From Pantoea coffeiphila (GTDB lineage: Bacteria; Pseudomonadota; Gammaproteobacteria; Enterobacterales; Enterobacteriaceae): a stretch of 64,000 bases of DNA. The notes below the pieces were generated by a model, which worked only from the letters and a program-made list of their open reading frames with translations, was not told where the DNA came from and ran no database searches. How positions within the stretch are numbered: the stretch's first letter is position 1; each line of letters begins with the position of its first letter. The stretch is taken from the NCBI RefSeq assembly GCF_016909495.1, contig NZ_JAFBFW010000001.1, positions 992,001 through 1,056,000 of the forward strand. Reading direction: 5' to 3'. A program made the position numbers and the translations under genes. Below, piece by piece: positions 17,992 to 27,106 of this stretch.

Positions 17992-19389
17992 ATGACCGAT
18001 TACTGCAGAAATATTGTTAACAATCAGACGGCAAATGCTCCGGTAACGCTGATCAGCGGTGCAACCATACTGAGTATGGATGAGAATGTTGGTAACCATG
18101 AACGTGGCGATATTCTTGTCACAGGGTCAACCATCACCGCCATCGGTAAGGACCTGAACGCCGAGGGTGCTCACGTCATTGATGCCACAAATATGATTGC
18201 CATGCCGGGGATGGTCGATTCTCATCGTCACGCCTGGGAAGGCCAGCTGCGCCGCATCAACCCAAACGCCACCTGTCTGGACGACTATAGCAATGCCACG
18301 CACTTCTCGTTTGCGAAATACTATCGGCCCGCAGATATCTATGTCGGTAATCTCCTGACGGCGCTGGGCGCGATTGATGCGGGTATCACTACCATGATTG
18401 ATAACTCGCACAACAGCCGTACCGCAGCACATGCAGACGCCGCCGTTGAAGCCCTGCTTGATGCCGGAATTCGCGCTATTCATGCTTCCGGCGCGCCGGT
18501 AGCAGGCGAATGGGACAGAGCGCACTGGCCGGGTAACTGGCAGCGTCTGCAGGAAAAATATTTCAAAGACAATCCTGAGGGACTGGTTTCTCTGGGCGTC
18601 ATGGCCCAGCTGGAGCCGGAATTGTGGGCCGAGGCCCGCCGGCTCGGGCTGCCAATCGTGACCGAATTCTTTGGCGCTGAAATGGCTTCAGAGCTTAAAT
18701 CACTGCATCAGCAGGGCCTGCTGGGCCCGGACAATATCTTCAATCACTGCACAGCACTGCCTGATGAGGGCTGGGAAATCCTGCGTGAAGCCGGCGTACG
18801 AGTGAACGTCTGTCCGCGCTCAGATTCGCACTATGGCATTGAAAGCGGGATGTTTGCCATTGAGGCCGCGCAGCGCCATGGCATCAATCCTGGCCTGAGC
18901 GTGGATAACGAAACGTCTTACAGCACAGATATGTTTATGGAAATGCGCGTGGCGTTCTATCTGCAGCGAGTAATGGGTATGCATAAGCAGCACTGCTGTG
19001 ATTCAGGGCATTCTCTGACAACGCTCCCGGCAGCGCAGCTGCTGAAGTCGGCAACCGTCGATGGTGCGACCTGTGCCGGACTACAGGATAAAGTGGGTAG
19101 CCTGACGCCAGGCAAACAGGCCGACCTGATCCTGATTAACGCTGCTGATCTCAATCTCTATCCGAACGGGAATGCCTTCGGGACGGTGGTGCATGCAACT
19201 GAACGCAGCAACATCGATACTGTCATGATTGGCGGGCGCATCGTCAAGCAGAACGGCAAAGTTCTGGGCGTGGACAGCGAGCGTCTTCGTGCTGCCATCG
19301 ATGAATCACGCGAACACCTTTTCGCCGCCGCCGGGTATGAGCCGGACATCTTTGCGGAGAAATTCCTGCCGCTGGTACAGGCAAACTGA
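17992..19389 (+). CDS. Amidohydrolase of the ATZ/TRZ (chlorohydrolase/cytosine deaminase) type
   Basis: 465-residue metal-dependent hydrolase. A beta-sandwich N-terminus is followed by the HxH metal motif in GMVDSHRHAWEGQ, IFNHCTAL with the next His, and SVDNETSYS at the position of the final metal-binding Asp; a C-terminal GKQADLILIN strand closes the sandwich. At the position where relatives usually have a third metal His (HxxE after LPIV) this protein reads TEFFGAE, so the metal site may be altered. It would deaminate or dechlorinate a nitrogen heterocycle or open an amide. First gene of an operon with a YdcZ-type transporter and an SMP-30 lactonase. Confidence 0.87.
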   Translation: MTDYCRNIVNNQTANAPVTLISGATILSMDENVGNHERGDILVTGSTITAIGKDLNAEGAHVIDATNMIAMPGMVDSHRHAWEGQLRRINPNATCLDDYSNATHFSFAKYYRPADIYVGNLLTALGAIDAGITTMIDNSHNSRTAAHADAAVEALLDAGIRAIHASGAPVAGEWDRAHWPGNWQRLQEKYFKDNPEGLVSLGVMAQLEPELWAEARRLGLPIVTEFFGAEMASELKSLHQQGLLGPDNIFNHCTALPDEGWEILREAGVRVNVCPRSDSHYGIESGMFAIEAAQRHGINPGLSVDNETSYSTDMFMEMRVAFYLQRVMGMHKQHCCDSGHSLTTLPAAQLLKSATVDGATCAGLQDKVGSLTPGKQADLILINAADLNLYPNGNAFGTVVHATERSNIDTVMIGGRIVKQNGKVLGVDSERLRAAIDESREHLFAAAGYEPDIFAEKFLPLVQAN

Positions 19390-19403
19390 CAGGGAATAAC
19401 AGC

Positions 19404-19877
19404 ATGAGCGCGATTTATTACGTAATAGCTTTTGCAGCGGGTCTTGGTATTACCTTGCAGACAACCCTGAACAGTCAGCTCGCAAAAGGACTCGGGGGCG
19501 ATCCGGTCACCGCCGCGTTCTTTTCCTTTACGGCCGGGGCGTTGAGCCTCGGGATTTACTCGCTGCTACGTGGCGGGTTATTTAGCTCTCTCGCTGCTAT
19601 TCCTTCGCAGCCAGCATGGAGTCTGGCGGGCGGCCTGATCGGTGCCTGTGCGTTGTTCAGCTACGTGGTGCTGGCACCGAAAATCGGTTTTTCAGCCCTG
19701 CTCGGGCTGGCAATCGTTGGGCAGTTACTCTCGTCGCAGATGATTGACCATTTCGGTCTGCTGGGTGCTGTACGGCGACCGGTTTCGCTACTCAAACTGG
19801 GGGGCATGCTGGTCATGCTGGCAGGACTCGCCATCATGCTTTTTGGTGACAAACTTTCAGCGCGTTTTTTGCCCTGA
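19404..19877 (+). CDS. DMT-superfamily transporter, YdcZ (DUF606) type
   Basis: 157-residue membrane protein with five predicted helices, half-size as usual for YdcZ. Signature segments are LGITLQTTLNSQLAK in helix 1 and LGLAIVGQLLSSQMIDHFGLLG near the end. It starts 14 bases after the amidohydrolase stop and is co-transcribed; it may import the substrate or export a product of that enzyme. A single half-size protein probably works as a dimer. Confidence 0.87.
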   Translation: MSAIYYVIAFAAGLGITLQTTLNSQLAKGLGGDPVTAAFFSFTAGALSLGIYSLLRGGLFSSLAAIPSQPAWSLAGGLIGACALFSYVVLAPKIGFSALLGLAIVGQLLSSQMIDHFGLLGAVRRPVSLLKLGGMLVMLAGLAIMLFGDKLSARFLP

Positions 19878-19977
19878 CAGGGTGGGAATAGCTTGTTACT
19901 GCCGTCTGCCATAATGCAGATGGCCTTACGCTTTTGGTCAGGCGCGATGCGAAACTTTTATATGCGGGAGAAATAAC

Positions 19978-20838
19978 ATGTTTTCAGTGTCTGCTGATGC
20001 CAGAAATTTGCTGGGAGAGTGCCCAATCTGGTGCGAGAGGACACGCAGGATTTACTGGACTGACATTGAAGGCAGCGAGCTGCTTGCCCTTGAAGAAGAC
20101 ACCAGTGTTGTGATGCGCTGGTCCCTGCCTGAACGCCTCGGATCGTTTGCTCTTACTGAACATTCTGACGTTTTATTGATGGGACTGGCGTCCCGATTCG
20201 CCTTCTGCGATCTGAATACGGGTATCTTTACGCCGGTTGTGGCGTCACCGGGAGGACCGGGAACACGGACAGGGGATGGTCGGTGCGACCGCGAGGGTAA
20301 TTTCGTCTTCGGGACCATGGATGACGGATACCCCGCGAAAATCATAGGAAGATTTCACAGGCTAAATGCAGCGACACTCAGCATTGAGACGCTACCCCTG
20401 CCTGAGGTGGCCATCCCGAACAGCATCTGTTTCAGTCCGGACGGCAGCACGATGTATTACTGTGACTCGATGCAGGGCCGTATAATGTGCTGTGATTACC
20501 CCTCCATGAATAACCAGCGCGTGTTCACTGCAACAGAAGGAAAGGGAGCGCCTGACGGCTCCTGCGTGGACGCAATGGGCTATGTCTGGAATGCCGAATG
20601 GGGAGGAAGCCGTGTTGTACGTTATCGTCCGGACGGAACGACGGAGAGTATCCTGCCCTCTCCAGGAGTTCAGAGCACTTGCCCGACACTCGCGGGAGAA
20701 GCATTCACAACGCTGTATTGTACCAGTGCCAGCGTGGGTCTTTCTGTGCCGTCAAGGCATGATGGAGCATTGCTAAGAGCGAAATCAGCCGTATTCCCCG
20801 GTTTACCGGAGAGCCGGTTTTCAGCGCACACAGCGTAA
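19978..20838 (+). CDS. SMP-30/gluconolactonase/LRE-family lactonase
   Basis: 286-residue six-bladed propeller enzyme. The motifs LLGECPIWCERTRRIYWTDIEG near the N-terminus, RTGDGRCDREGNFVFGTMDD with the metal-binding Asn/Asp, IPNSICFSPDGSTMYYCDS and GAPDGSCVDAMGYVWNAEWGG are the four family signatures. It hydrolyses a sugar or aldonate lactone. It is 100 bases behind the YdcZ-type gene in the same direction. It differs in substrate logic from the amidohydrolase and may only share regulation. Confidence 0.88.
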   Translation: MFSVSADARNLLGECPIWCERTRRIYWTDIEGSELLALEEDTSVVMRWSLPERLGSFALTEHSDVLLMGLASRFAFCDLNTGIFTPVVASPGGPGTRTGDGRCDREGNFVFGTMDDGYPAKIIGRFHRLNAATLSIETLPLPEVAIPNSICFSPDGSTMYYCDSMQGRIMCCDYPSMNNQRVFTATEGKGAPDGSCVDAMGYVWNAEWGGSRVVRYRPDGTTESILPSPGVQSTCPTLAGEAFTTLYCTSASVGLSVPSRHDGALLRAKSAVFPGLPESRFSAHTA

Positions 20839-20943
20839 CCGCTTTGCTATCAGTGCCAACAGGGGGAACAGAGTCTTTCTCTTCACCATATTCGGTTAGG
20901 CAGGAGAAAGACTCTGGTATTTATTACAGCAGCTTAAATACGA

Positions 20944-21897
20944 TTATAATGAGCTGCCCGGGGTCAGATTTGCATTTATCCAGGCTGCCACGTCGGTAAC
21001 CGGAATGTTATGGCGTTCATTGAATGTCTGCTTTTTATCCCATGCAACACCCCGCCCCTGTGCAAAAACGGCACGATACTTAGACATCATGTCTTGCGGG
21101 TTGAGCGCGAGTTTATCCATCAGATATTGTTCGCTCCATTCCGTGCAGCTGAAAGGACGGCCAAGCGCTGATTGCAGCTTATCTGCTACCTCTGCGTAGG
21201 TCAGTGTATCACCGGCGATATACACAATTTCGTTCCGGATGCGAGGAGTTTTAAATACGATCGCTGCCGTCAGCATCCCGATATCATCGGGAGTTGTCAG
21301 CGTCATGGTGTTGTCAATACTGCCGAGTGCGTGAACAGTATCGTTCTGCAGATCGACCACACCGAAGTCTGGTTCGAACAAATAGCTCATGAAGATGCCG
21401 GTCGAAATGATGACCCACTCAGTTTCATGCTGGCTGCGTAGTAAATCACGCACGTCAATCTGCGCGTCGAAGATGTCTTGTGGACTGCCGCGTCCGATGG
21501 CATCAAAATCGGCACCAAACTGCCATGGAAAATAGCGTGGAATCCGCGCCTGCAGGGCCGCCTGCGCCAGTTTCATCGGTGTATTTATGCCGGCCGCGTA
21601 CCCCGCGCAGCCAACGACTGTGTCAAATTGCGCAAAGAGGCTGGCCAAATCGTCGACAGAACTCATGACGAGATCGCCCGTGACTATATTAATACCGAGG
21701 TTTCTGATTTCCGTGATAACGAATTGTTTTCCAGGTTCATCTGACGTTACGGTACTTTCGCGCAGCAGCACGCTGATTTTCGTTCCCTCCACATCTTTTG
21801 CCCGAAGGGCAAGATTTCGCAGAACGGGGAGGCCCAGCTCACCGGCACCGAGCACGAGGATATTTTCAGACGTAGTGTTAAGATCTGTTTTGTTCAT
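20944..21897 (-). CDS. NmrA-like/isoflavone-reductase-type oxidoreductase
   Basis: 317-residue atypical short-chain dehydrogenase. The N-terminal NAD(P) loop is ILVLGAGELGLPVLRNLA; the NmrA core follows with IPRYFPWQFGADFD and GIFMSYLFEPDFG. The family either reduces aromatic alcohols/enones or senses NADPH. The gene is divergent from an HxlR regulator only 70 bases away, a pairing typical of electrophile-inducible reductases. Confidence 0.87.
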   Translation of the reverse strand: MNKTDLNTTSENILVLGAGELGLPVLRNLALRAKDVEGTKISVLLRESTVTSDEPGKQFVITEIRNLGINIVTGDLVMSSVDDLASLFAQFDTVVGCAGYAAGINTPMKLAQAALQARIPRYFPWQFGADFDAIGRGSPQDIFDAQIDVRDLLRSQHETEWVIISTGIFMSYLFEPDFGVVDLQNDTVHALGSIDNTMTLTTPDDIGMLTAAIVFKTPRIRNEIVYIAGDTLTYAEVADKLQSALGRPFSCTEWSEQYLMDKLALNPQDMMSKYRAVFAQGRGVAWDKKQTFNERHNIPVTDVAAWINANLTPGSSL

Positions 21898-21966
21898 AAT
21901 CTGGCCTTACATGAATTGTTGCACCACTCTAGCAATTCATAACAGGCTAAAAAAGAAGGTACATGT

Positions 21967-22401
21967 ATGATACCGGGAGTCAATGAAATGGATCGGGAAG
22001 ATATTCTTCAGTATTCGCAGGCTGTTTGTAAGGGGCTGAGAGACGATGATGATGGCTTGCGGCGGGAGGTGCTGGCTCATGCCGGAAGTCGCTGGTCGCT
22101 GGGTATCGTCAACACGCTTGGCGTTTATGGCAGACTGCGTCATGCCGAAATTGGCAGGCGTATGCACGGAGTGACTCAGCGCATGCTGACGCGTACATTA
22201 CGACAGCTTGAGCGTGACGGACTGGTTATCCGCCATGATTTCAGTGAAATCCCGCCACGAGTCGAATACGAACTGTCCGATACAGGTATGGAGTTACTTG
22301 TACGGATGATCCCGCTGTGGACCTGGATTGTCGATAATGCTGATCGCTTTCGTGAAGACCGGTTGAGATATGAAAAAAATAACAGTAACCCGGGGACGTA
22401 A
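21967..22401 (+). CDS. HxlR-family transcriptional regulator
   Basis: 144 residues with the HxlR winged helix: AGSRWSLGIVNTLG, GVTQRMLTRTLRQLERDGLV and the wing PPRVEYELSDTG. AAGG precedes the first ATG by about nine bases; a second in-frame ATG at 21988 also has GGGAG in front. A single Cys (AVCKGL) lies in the N-terminal arm. It most likely controls the divergent NmrA-like reductase gene. Confidence 0.88.
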   Translation: MIPGVNEMDREDILQYSQAVCKGLRDDDDGLRREVLAHAGSRWSLGIVNTLGVYGRLRHAEIGRRMHGVTQRMLTRTLRQLERDGLVIRHDFSEIPPRVEYELSDTGMELLVRMIPLWTWIVDNADRFREDRLRYEKNNSNPGT

Positions 22402-22731
22402 CTGGCCATGAATATAAAACATCACTTTTCATGGTTTGTAACGAATACAAGTATCTGAATAGATAAGCCTTCGGATATGTATGTATACAGTAGTCATCCG
22501 GAGACAGAACCGATTTCACCGGGCTCGGCCGGGATGGTGTAATTAAAGAGGATTAGATTTTACGTATCTCTATCATCAATATCAGTCGGTGCATATTTCA
22601 AATGGGTGTTATAGCGAATTTGATTTTCGCCACCATTAATTCGGCCTTAAAAATTATCTGACAGGATGACCTATCCTTTCAGAATAATAGGTTGACTGGC
22701 GAAACAATATTTTAAAAACTGGTGATTTTTT
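22402..22731. other. Intergenic region, nothing recognised
   Basis: 330 bases between the HxlR and esterase genes. Composition is AT-rich close to 22600-22730, where the esterase promoter should lie. No hairpin, repeat or gene is evident. Confidence 0.4.
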
Positions 22732-23688
22732 ATGATTCCTAAAATAAATAGTGAAGTCTCTTCTGATTATCATGATCTGCCTGGTTATATTCATGGGGCG
22801 AAAATTATCCAAGTCGCTTTGACTAAACACCCTATAGACAATATCAGTGATGTGGTTTATGAGACAGTGAAAAACACTCGTTCTGTCAGGCAATTGCATA
22901 TGTCTTTTCTGGTTCCTCGTACCAAAATTTTGAAACCAGCCATCATCTATTTTCCTGGGGGAGGATTTATGACAGCTGAGCACAATAAATTTGTGGAAAT
23001 GCGCATGGCTTTAGCGGAGGCTGGCTTTGTTGTTGCAGCGGCAGAATACAGGACAATTCCGGATACTTTCCCTGCGCCAGTGATAGATGCTAAAGCAGCA
23101 GTAAGATACCTTCGTCAACATGCCCACGATTATGGAATTGACCCCTCACGAATTGGTGTATTTGGCGATTCTGCAGGAGGATGGCTGGCGCAGATGCTTG
23201 GTACCACTAATGGCGATAAATCATTCGATCACGGCGATTTTCTCAGCCAGTCCGCTGATGTGCAGGCTGTGGCTACGCTTTACGGAATATCAGATCTGCG
23301 TAACATAGGTGACGGTTTTCCGGATCACCGACAAAAAGTGCATCAGTCTCCTGCAGTCGCGGAGTCACTGCTAATTAATGGTGTGGCTTTCAAGAATTTT
23401 GCAGGTGCCTCCATCAGTTCTGTACCTGAAAAAGCGATAAATGCAAGCCCCATAGGACGTCTCAAAGGATGTAAACCTCCGTTCCTAATAATGCATGGAA
23501 GTAAGGATACATTAGTATCGCCTAAGCAGAGCGCAACGCTTTACAAAGCCCTTTTGGAATCGGGGAACAAAACGGACTACGTACTTATCGAAGGTGCAGA
23601 ACACGGTGATGATCACTGGTATCAACCCGTTGTCATAAATAGGGTTGTTGACTGGTTCAGCGGGCATCTTTGTCCTGATAATACATGA
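22732..23688 (+). CDS. Alpha/beta hydrolase, hormone-sensitive-lipase/carboxylesterase type
   Basis: 318-residue esterase. The oxyanion-hole motif appears as FPGGGF (a variant of HGGGF), the nucleophile is Ser147 in GDSAGG, the acid lies in HGSKDTLV and the histidine in GAEHGDDHW. The length and AAVRYLRQHAHDYGIDPSRIG segment agree with the family IV/alpha-beta hydrolase fold 3 group. It is monocistronic, flanked downstream by insertion-sequence debris, and more AT-rich than the genes to its left. Substrate unknown. Confidence 0.85.
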   Translation: MIPKINSEVSSDYHDLPGYIHGAKIIQVALTKHPIDNISDVVYETVKNTRSVRQLHMSFLVPRTKILKPAIIYFPGGGFMTAEHNKFVEMRMALAEAGFVVAAAEYRTIPDTFPAPVIDAKAAVRYLRQHAHDYGIDPSRIGVFGDSAGGWLAQMLGTTNGDKSFDHGDFLSQSADVQAVATLYGISDLRNIGDGFPDHRQKVHQSPAVAESLLINGVAFKNFAGASISSVPEKAINASPIGRLKGCKPPFLIMHGSKDTLVSPKQSATLYKALLESGNKTDYVLIEGAEHGDDHWYQPVVINRVVDWFSGHLCPDNT

Positions 23689-23729
23689 TGACTGACGCTC
23701 TGTTGAATCACTCAAACTGTTGTCAGCAA

Positions 23730-23955
23730 CGTCCGCTTCACGCCCTGAGACATTTGACAAGCTTTTTACGGCATCAGTAAGAGCGATTTTCGCTCTTCCA
23801 ATGCCAGCAAAATAGTTAGCGAACGTGGAGCACTTACTGGCTCGAAAGCAAAGCGGCAATCATCAAACCGCATGATTCTGGCACAATATTCGTAACCAGT
23901 AAGCGCATACCCTGAATCACTTAAAAGTGTAACTCTCTGGGTTCGAATGACTATA
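23730..23955 (-). mobile_element. Internally deleted IS110 derivative
   Basis: In reverse orientation this 226-base stretch contains both outer ends of the IS110 element at 7490-8988: one end with the GATTCAGGGTATGCGCTTAC block and the other with GTCTCAGGGCGTGAAGCGG. About 1.3 kb of internal sequence is missing; the last 14 codons of the transposase, LLALEERKSLLLMP, remain. The copy differs at many positions from the full element, so it derives from a related IS and not from this one directly. Confidence 0.75.
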
Positions 23956-23964
23956 TCTGGCACA

Positions 23965-24110
23965 GGCTGTGTGAAAACTCTGCCCTAGAACTGAAGTGCG
24001 CGCATCTACGCAAAATCTGGAATTGCTCGACTGGTTAGTTTACGTATGAGCGCAGTTTTCAGCCCTGTTTTAGTCGCAGTTTAATCTACCAAAACAGTTT
24101 TCACACAGTC
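23965..24110. mobile_element. 146-bp inverted-repeat element (MITE-like)
   Basis: GGCTGTGTGAAAACT (23965-23979) and AGTTTTCACACAGTC (24096-24110) are inverted copies with one mismatch, enclosing about 116 bases without a gene. Further internal copies of CAGTTTTCA-like sequence occur. It lies nine bases from the IS110 derivative. This looks like a non-autonomous element; I cannot see a convincing target duplication. Confidence 0.55.
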
Positions 24111-24154
24111 TGGGCTCGGAGCGGACAGGCTCAGGAGTATGATGTCCGCTATAA

Positions 24155-24172
24155 GCGAACAGCGGAAGTTCG
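24155..24172 (+). repeat. 18-bp direct repeat, copy 1
   Basis: GCGAACAGCGGAAGTTCG is repeated exactly at 29023-29040. The two copies bracket the LysR/aldehyde dehydrogenase/CMD/quinone reductase/IIB segment. A partial copy (GAGCGAACAGC) lies near 28339. Confidence 0.6.
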
Positions 24173-24205
24173 CATAGAATAAAAATGGCAATGTTGCTTA
24201 CATCG

Positions 24206-25177
24206 TCAGAGCTGGCAGTGAAATGTTGACCATTTTGCAGGATGTCCGATGAATTCACGCAATGCGTCGAGAAATACCGTGACTCTGGCAGGTGGGTGAC
24301 GTAACGCGCGTAGCGCATATATTCCTGTAGATACATGTGGTTGCGATGACATTTCCGGAAAGAGTTGTACCAGCGCGCCACTGTTAATCTCATCTCCCGC
24401 CACCCAGTCCGGCAGGAACGCGATCCCCATCCCTTCGACCGCTGCCTGACGCATTGCTTCGAAATCATCACAGCCAAACATAGGCAGGCCCGAGTTTTCT
24501 CTGGCCGGATGGCCAATCACGCTCGACCAGCAAAGCAGATCCGCACCGTACAGCTTATCGATTAACCGATGTGAGGCGATGTCGTCCAGCGAGGCGGGAA
24601 TCCCCGCGCTTTCCAGATAGGCAGGGCTTGCGCACAGCACACGTATTTGCGTTGCTATTTTGCTGGCAATCAACGTGCTGTCGGCCATATTACCAATACG
24701 GATGACAACATCAAGGCGTTCAGCGACGGGGTCTGCCAACCGTTCGGTCAGATCCAAATCGAAGCTCAGCGCCGGATACTGTCGGGAGAGTTTTGCCATA
24801 ACCGGCAGCACATAGCGTTTACCAAATGTGGGATAACACGCCACTCTCAGCACACCGGTTACTTCGCCCTTCATTGACGCCAGTTCCTGCTGCGTATCCT
24901 CCAGTGAATCGAGGATCCGTCTGGCGCGAATCAGCAACATTTCCCCGGCATCCGTCAGGGTTAAATGCCGTGTAGATCGCAAAAAAAGCGGGGTATCGAG
25001 GTATGCTTCCAGCGCATCAATCTGCCGTCCTATCGAGGAGGGCGTGCGTCCGCGACGGCGACCAGCACCCGAAAAACTGCTTTCACGGGCGACATCGACA
25101 AAGACTCCAAGGAACTCGGCAAATTTCTCTGATTGCATCTGTGCATTTCTTGCATAGCTGTTGTGGGGAGAAGCCAT
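24206..25177 (-). CDS. LysR-family transcriptional regulator
   Basis: Up to 323 residues. The helix-turn-helix is FAEFLGVFVDVARESSFSGAGRRRGRTPSSIGR followed by LFLRSTRHLTLTDAG; a full effector domain follows. The ATG at 25138 (MQSEKF) gives a more usual distance to the helix-turn-helix than the first ATG. Divergent from the aldehyde dehydrogenase operon beginning 82 bases away and probably its regulator. Confidence 0.88.
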   Translation of the reverse strand: MASPHNSYARNAQMQSEKFAEFLGVFVDVARESSFSGAGRRRGRTPSSIGRQIDALEAYLDTPLFLRSTRHLTLTDAGEMLLIRARRILDSLEDTQQELASMKGEVTGVLRVACYPTFGKRYVLPVMAKLSRQYPALSFDLDLTERLADPVAERLDVVIRIGNMADSTLIASKIATQIRVLCASPAYLESAGIPASLDDIASHRLIDKLYGADLLCWSSVIGHPARENSGLPMFGCDDFEAMRQAAVEGMGIAFLPDWVAGDEINSGALVQLFPEMSSQPHVSTGIYALRALRHPPARVTVFLDALREFIGHPAKWSTFHCQL

Positions 25178-25259
25178 CTTATCAGTGATGTGCGCTGAAC
25201 TTAAGATCCCCTCAGCCGAATGACATTACACAAACACGCACACACTGAGGATAACGACC

Positions 25260-26699
25260 ATGCAAAATCATCAATACGATCCCCTTTATCTATTCATCGA
25301 CGGTGACTGGATTGAAGCGGGCAATCGCGACACTGTCGCTGTGATTAACCCCGCAACCGAAGCCACTATCGGCCGCTTGCCGCTCGCGACCGCCGCCGAC
25401 CTTGAACGTGCCCTGTCAGCCACCCGTTCTGGCTTTGACATCTGGCGCCGTACCGTGCCTGCCGAACGCGCCCGCATCATGAAGAATGCCGCTGCCCTGA
25501 TGCGCGAACGCGCTGAACATATTGCCTCGTTGATGACGCTGGAAGAAGGGAAGCCCCTGGCTGAAAGCCGCGACGAAGTATTGCGTGCAGCCGACTATTT
25601 TGAATGGTTTGCGGAGGAAGCCCGCCGCATTGATGGGCGCGTTGTACCGTCAAATCGCCCCGGTGTACTGCAACTGGTCAAAAAAGAGCCCATCGGCCCG
25701 GTTGCCGCCTTCACTCCGTGGAATTTCCCGGCCATTACCCCGGCACGCAAATTATCAGCGGCGCTGGCCGCAGGTTGTAGCGTGATCCTGAAACCCGGTG
25801 AAGAGAGCCCGGCGACGGCGCTGGCTCTGGCACGCTGCCTGGATGATGCCGGTCTGCCTGAAGGCGTACTGCAAATTGTGTTTGGCGTACCGGATCAGGT
25901 TTCCGCCACGCTGATCGCCTCACCGGTTATTCGCAAAGTGGCATTCACCGGTTCTGTACCGGTAGGTCGACTGCTGTCTGAGCGTGCTGCCGCCGGTGTT
26001 AAACCGATTACCCTGGAACTGGGCGGCCACGGACCGGTGCTGGTTTTTGCCGATGCCGACATTGATGCGGCGGCAACTGGCGGAGCGGCTAACCGTTTTC
26101 GGGGCACCGGCCAAATCTGTATCTCTTCAACCCGTTTTCTTATTCAGCGAGGTGTTTACACACAGTTTGTCGAACGCTTCGTGAGTGCGACGGAGCAACT
26201 GATTATCGGCGATGGCATAGCGGAAGGCACTCAGGTGGGGCCGCTGGCGAATATCCGCCAACTGGAAAAAATGGAATCGCTGATTGCCGATGCTGTTGCC
26301 CTGGGCGCGAAAGTGCTCACTGGAGGGAAACGGCTCAACCGTCCTGGCTTTTTCTTTGAACCTACGGTGCTTACCGATGTGCCGATGGAAGCACGGATCA
26401 TGCACGAAGAACCCTTTGGCCCGATCGCCGTGATGCGTCCGTTCGACGCGCTTGAGGACGGGCTGGCAGAAGCAAACCGTCTGCCGTATGCCCTGTCAGC
26501 TTACGCTTTTACGCGTGACGCCCGTACCGTGCTGGATGTTGGCGATGGCCTTGAGGCCGGAATGATCGGCATTAATCAGTACCGCATGGTGGCGACGGAA
26601 CTGCCTTTCGGCGGCATGAAAGAAAGCGGACATGGTTCGGAGGGCGGTCGGGAAGGTCTCAGCCATTATCTGGTGAATAAATTCATCAGCCAAATCTAA
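25260..26699 (+). CDS. NAD(P)-dependent aldehyde dehydrogenase, succinate-semialdehyde type
   Basis: 479-residue aldehyde dehydrogenase. The general base is Glu252 in LELGGHGP and the nucleophile Cys287 in GQICIS; the cofactor segment FTPWNFPAITPARKLSAALAAGC and the LPFGGMKESGHGSEGG end are intact. The sequence is of the GabD/SSADH branch, which oxidises semialdehydes to acids. It heads an operon with a carboxymuconolactone-decarboxylase-like gene and a quinone-oxidoreductase gene. Confidence 0.9.
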   Translation: MQNHQYDPLYLFIDGDWIEAGNRDTVAVINPATEATIGRLPLATAADLERALSATRSGFDIWRRTVPAERARIMKNAAALMRERAEHIASLMTLEEGKPLAESRDEVLRAADYFEWFAEEARRIDGRVVPSNRPGVLQLVKKEPIGPVAAFTPWNFPAITPARKLSAALAAGCSVILKPGEESPATALALARCLDDAGLPEGVLQIVFGVPDQVSATLIASPVIRKVAFTGSVPVGRLLSERAAAGVKPITLELGGHGPVLVFADADIDAAATGGAANRFRGTGQICISSTRFLIQRGVYTQFVERFVSATEQLIIGDGIAEGTQVGPLANIRQLEKMESLIADAVALGAKVLTGGKRLNRPGFFFEPTVLTDVPMEARIMHEEPFGPIAVMRPFDALEDGLAEANRLPYALSAYAFTRDARTVLDVGDGLEAGMIGINQYRMVATELPFGGMKESGHGSEGGREGLSHYLVNKFISQI

Positions 26700-26740
26700 A
26701 ACACACTGGCACTAATGACAGAATATAAGAGGAACTGACC

Positions 26741-27067
26741 ATGAAAGCTGTTGATTTTACTCGCCCGCGTGAAGCTGCACGCGCATTTACTCCTAAACTG
26801 TCCGGCTTCGTTGAGCAACCACTGTATTCCGATGTCTGGACAGATCCGGACCTGGCACCACGCGACCGTAGTCTGATTACCATCGCCTGTCTTATCGCGC
26901 TGAATCATTCCAATGAGCTACCGGCCCACCTGCGTCGCGGCATTGAAAACGGGCTGACCAAAACAGAAATTTCCGCCCTGATTACGCACATGGCGTTTTA
27001 TGCAGGCTTCCCGGCAGCGATTACCGCTTCTGGTTATGCCAATGCCACGTTTGAAGAACAGGCCTGA
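26741..27067 (+). CDS. Carboxymuconolactone decarboxylase-family protein
   Basis: 108-residue all-helical protein of the CMD/AhpD superfamily. SDVWTDPDLAPRDRSLITIACLIAL and LPAHLRRGIENGLTKTEISALI are the family core. The CxxC redox pair of AhpD is absent, so this is the gamma-CMD-like subgroup and unlikely to be a peroxidase. AGAGGAA precedes the start. It lies between aldehyde dehydrogenase and quinone oxidoreductase genes with short gaps, which indicates one transcript. Confidence 0.88.
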   Translation: MKAVDFTRPREAARAFTPKLSGFVEQPLYSDVWTDPDLAPRDRSLITIACLIALNHSNELPAHLRRGIENGLTKTEISALITHMAFYAGFPAAITASGYANATFEEQA

Positions 27068-27106
27068 ACGACGGCTATCCATCTTCTTATTTCGGGAAAG
27101 AGAATC

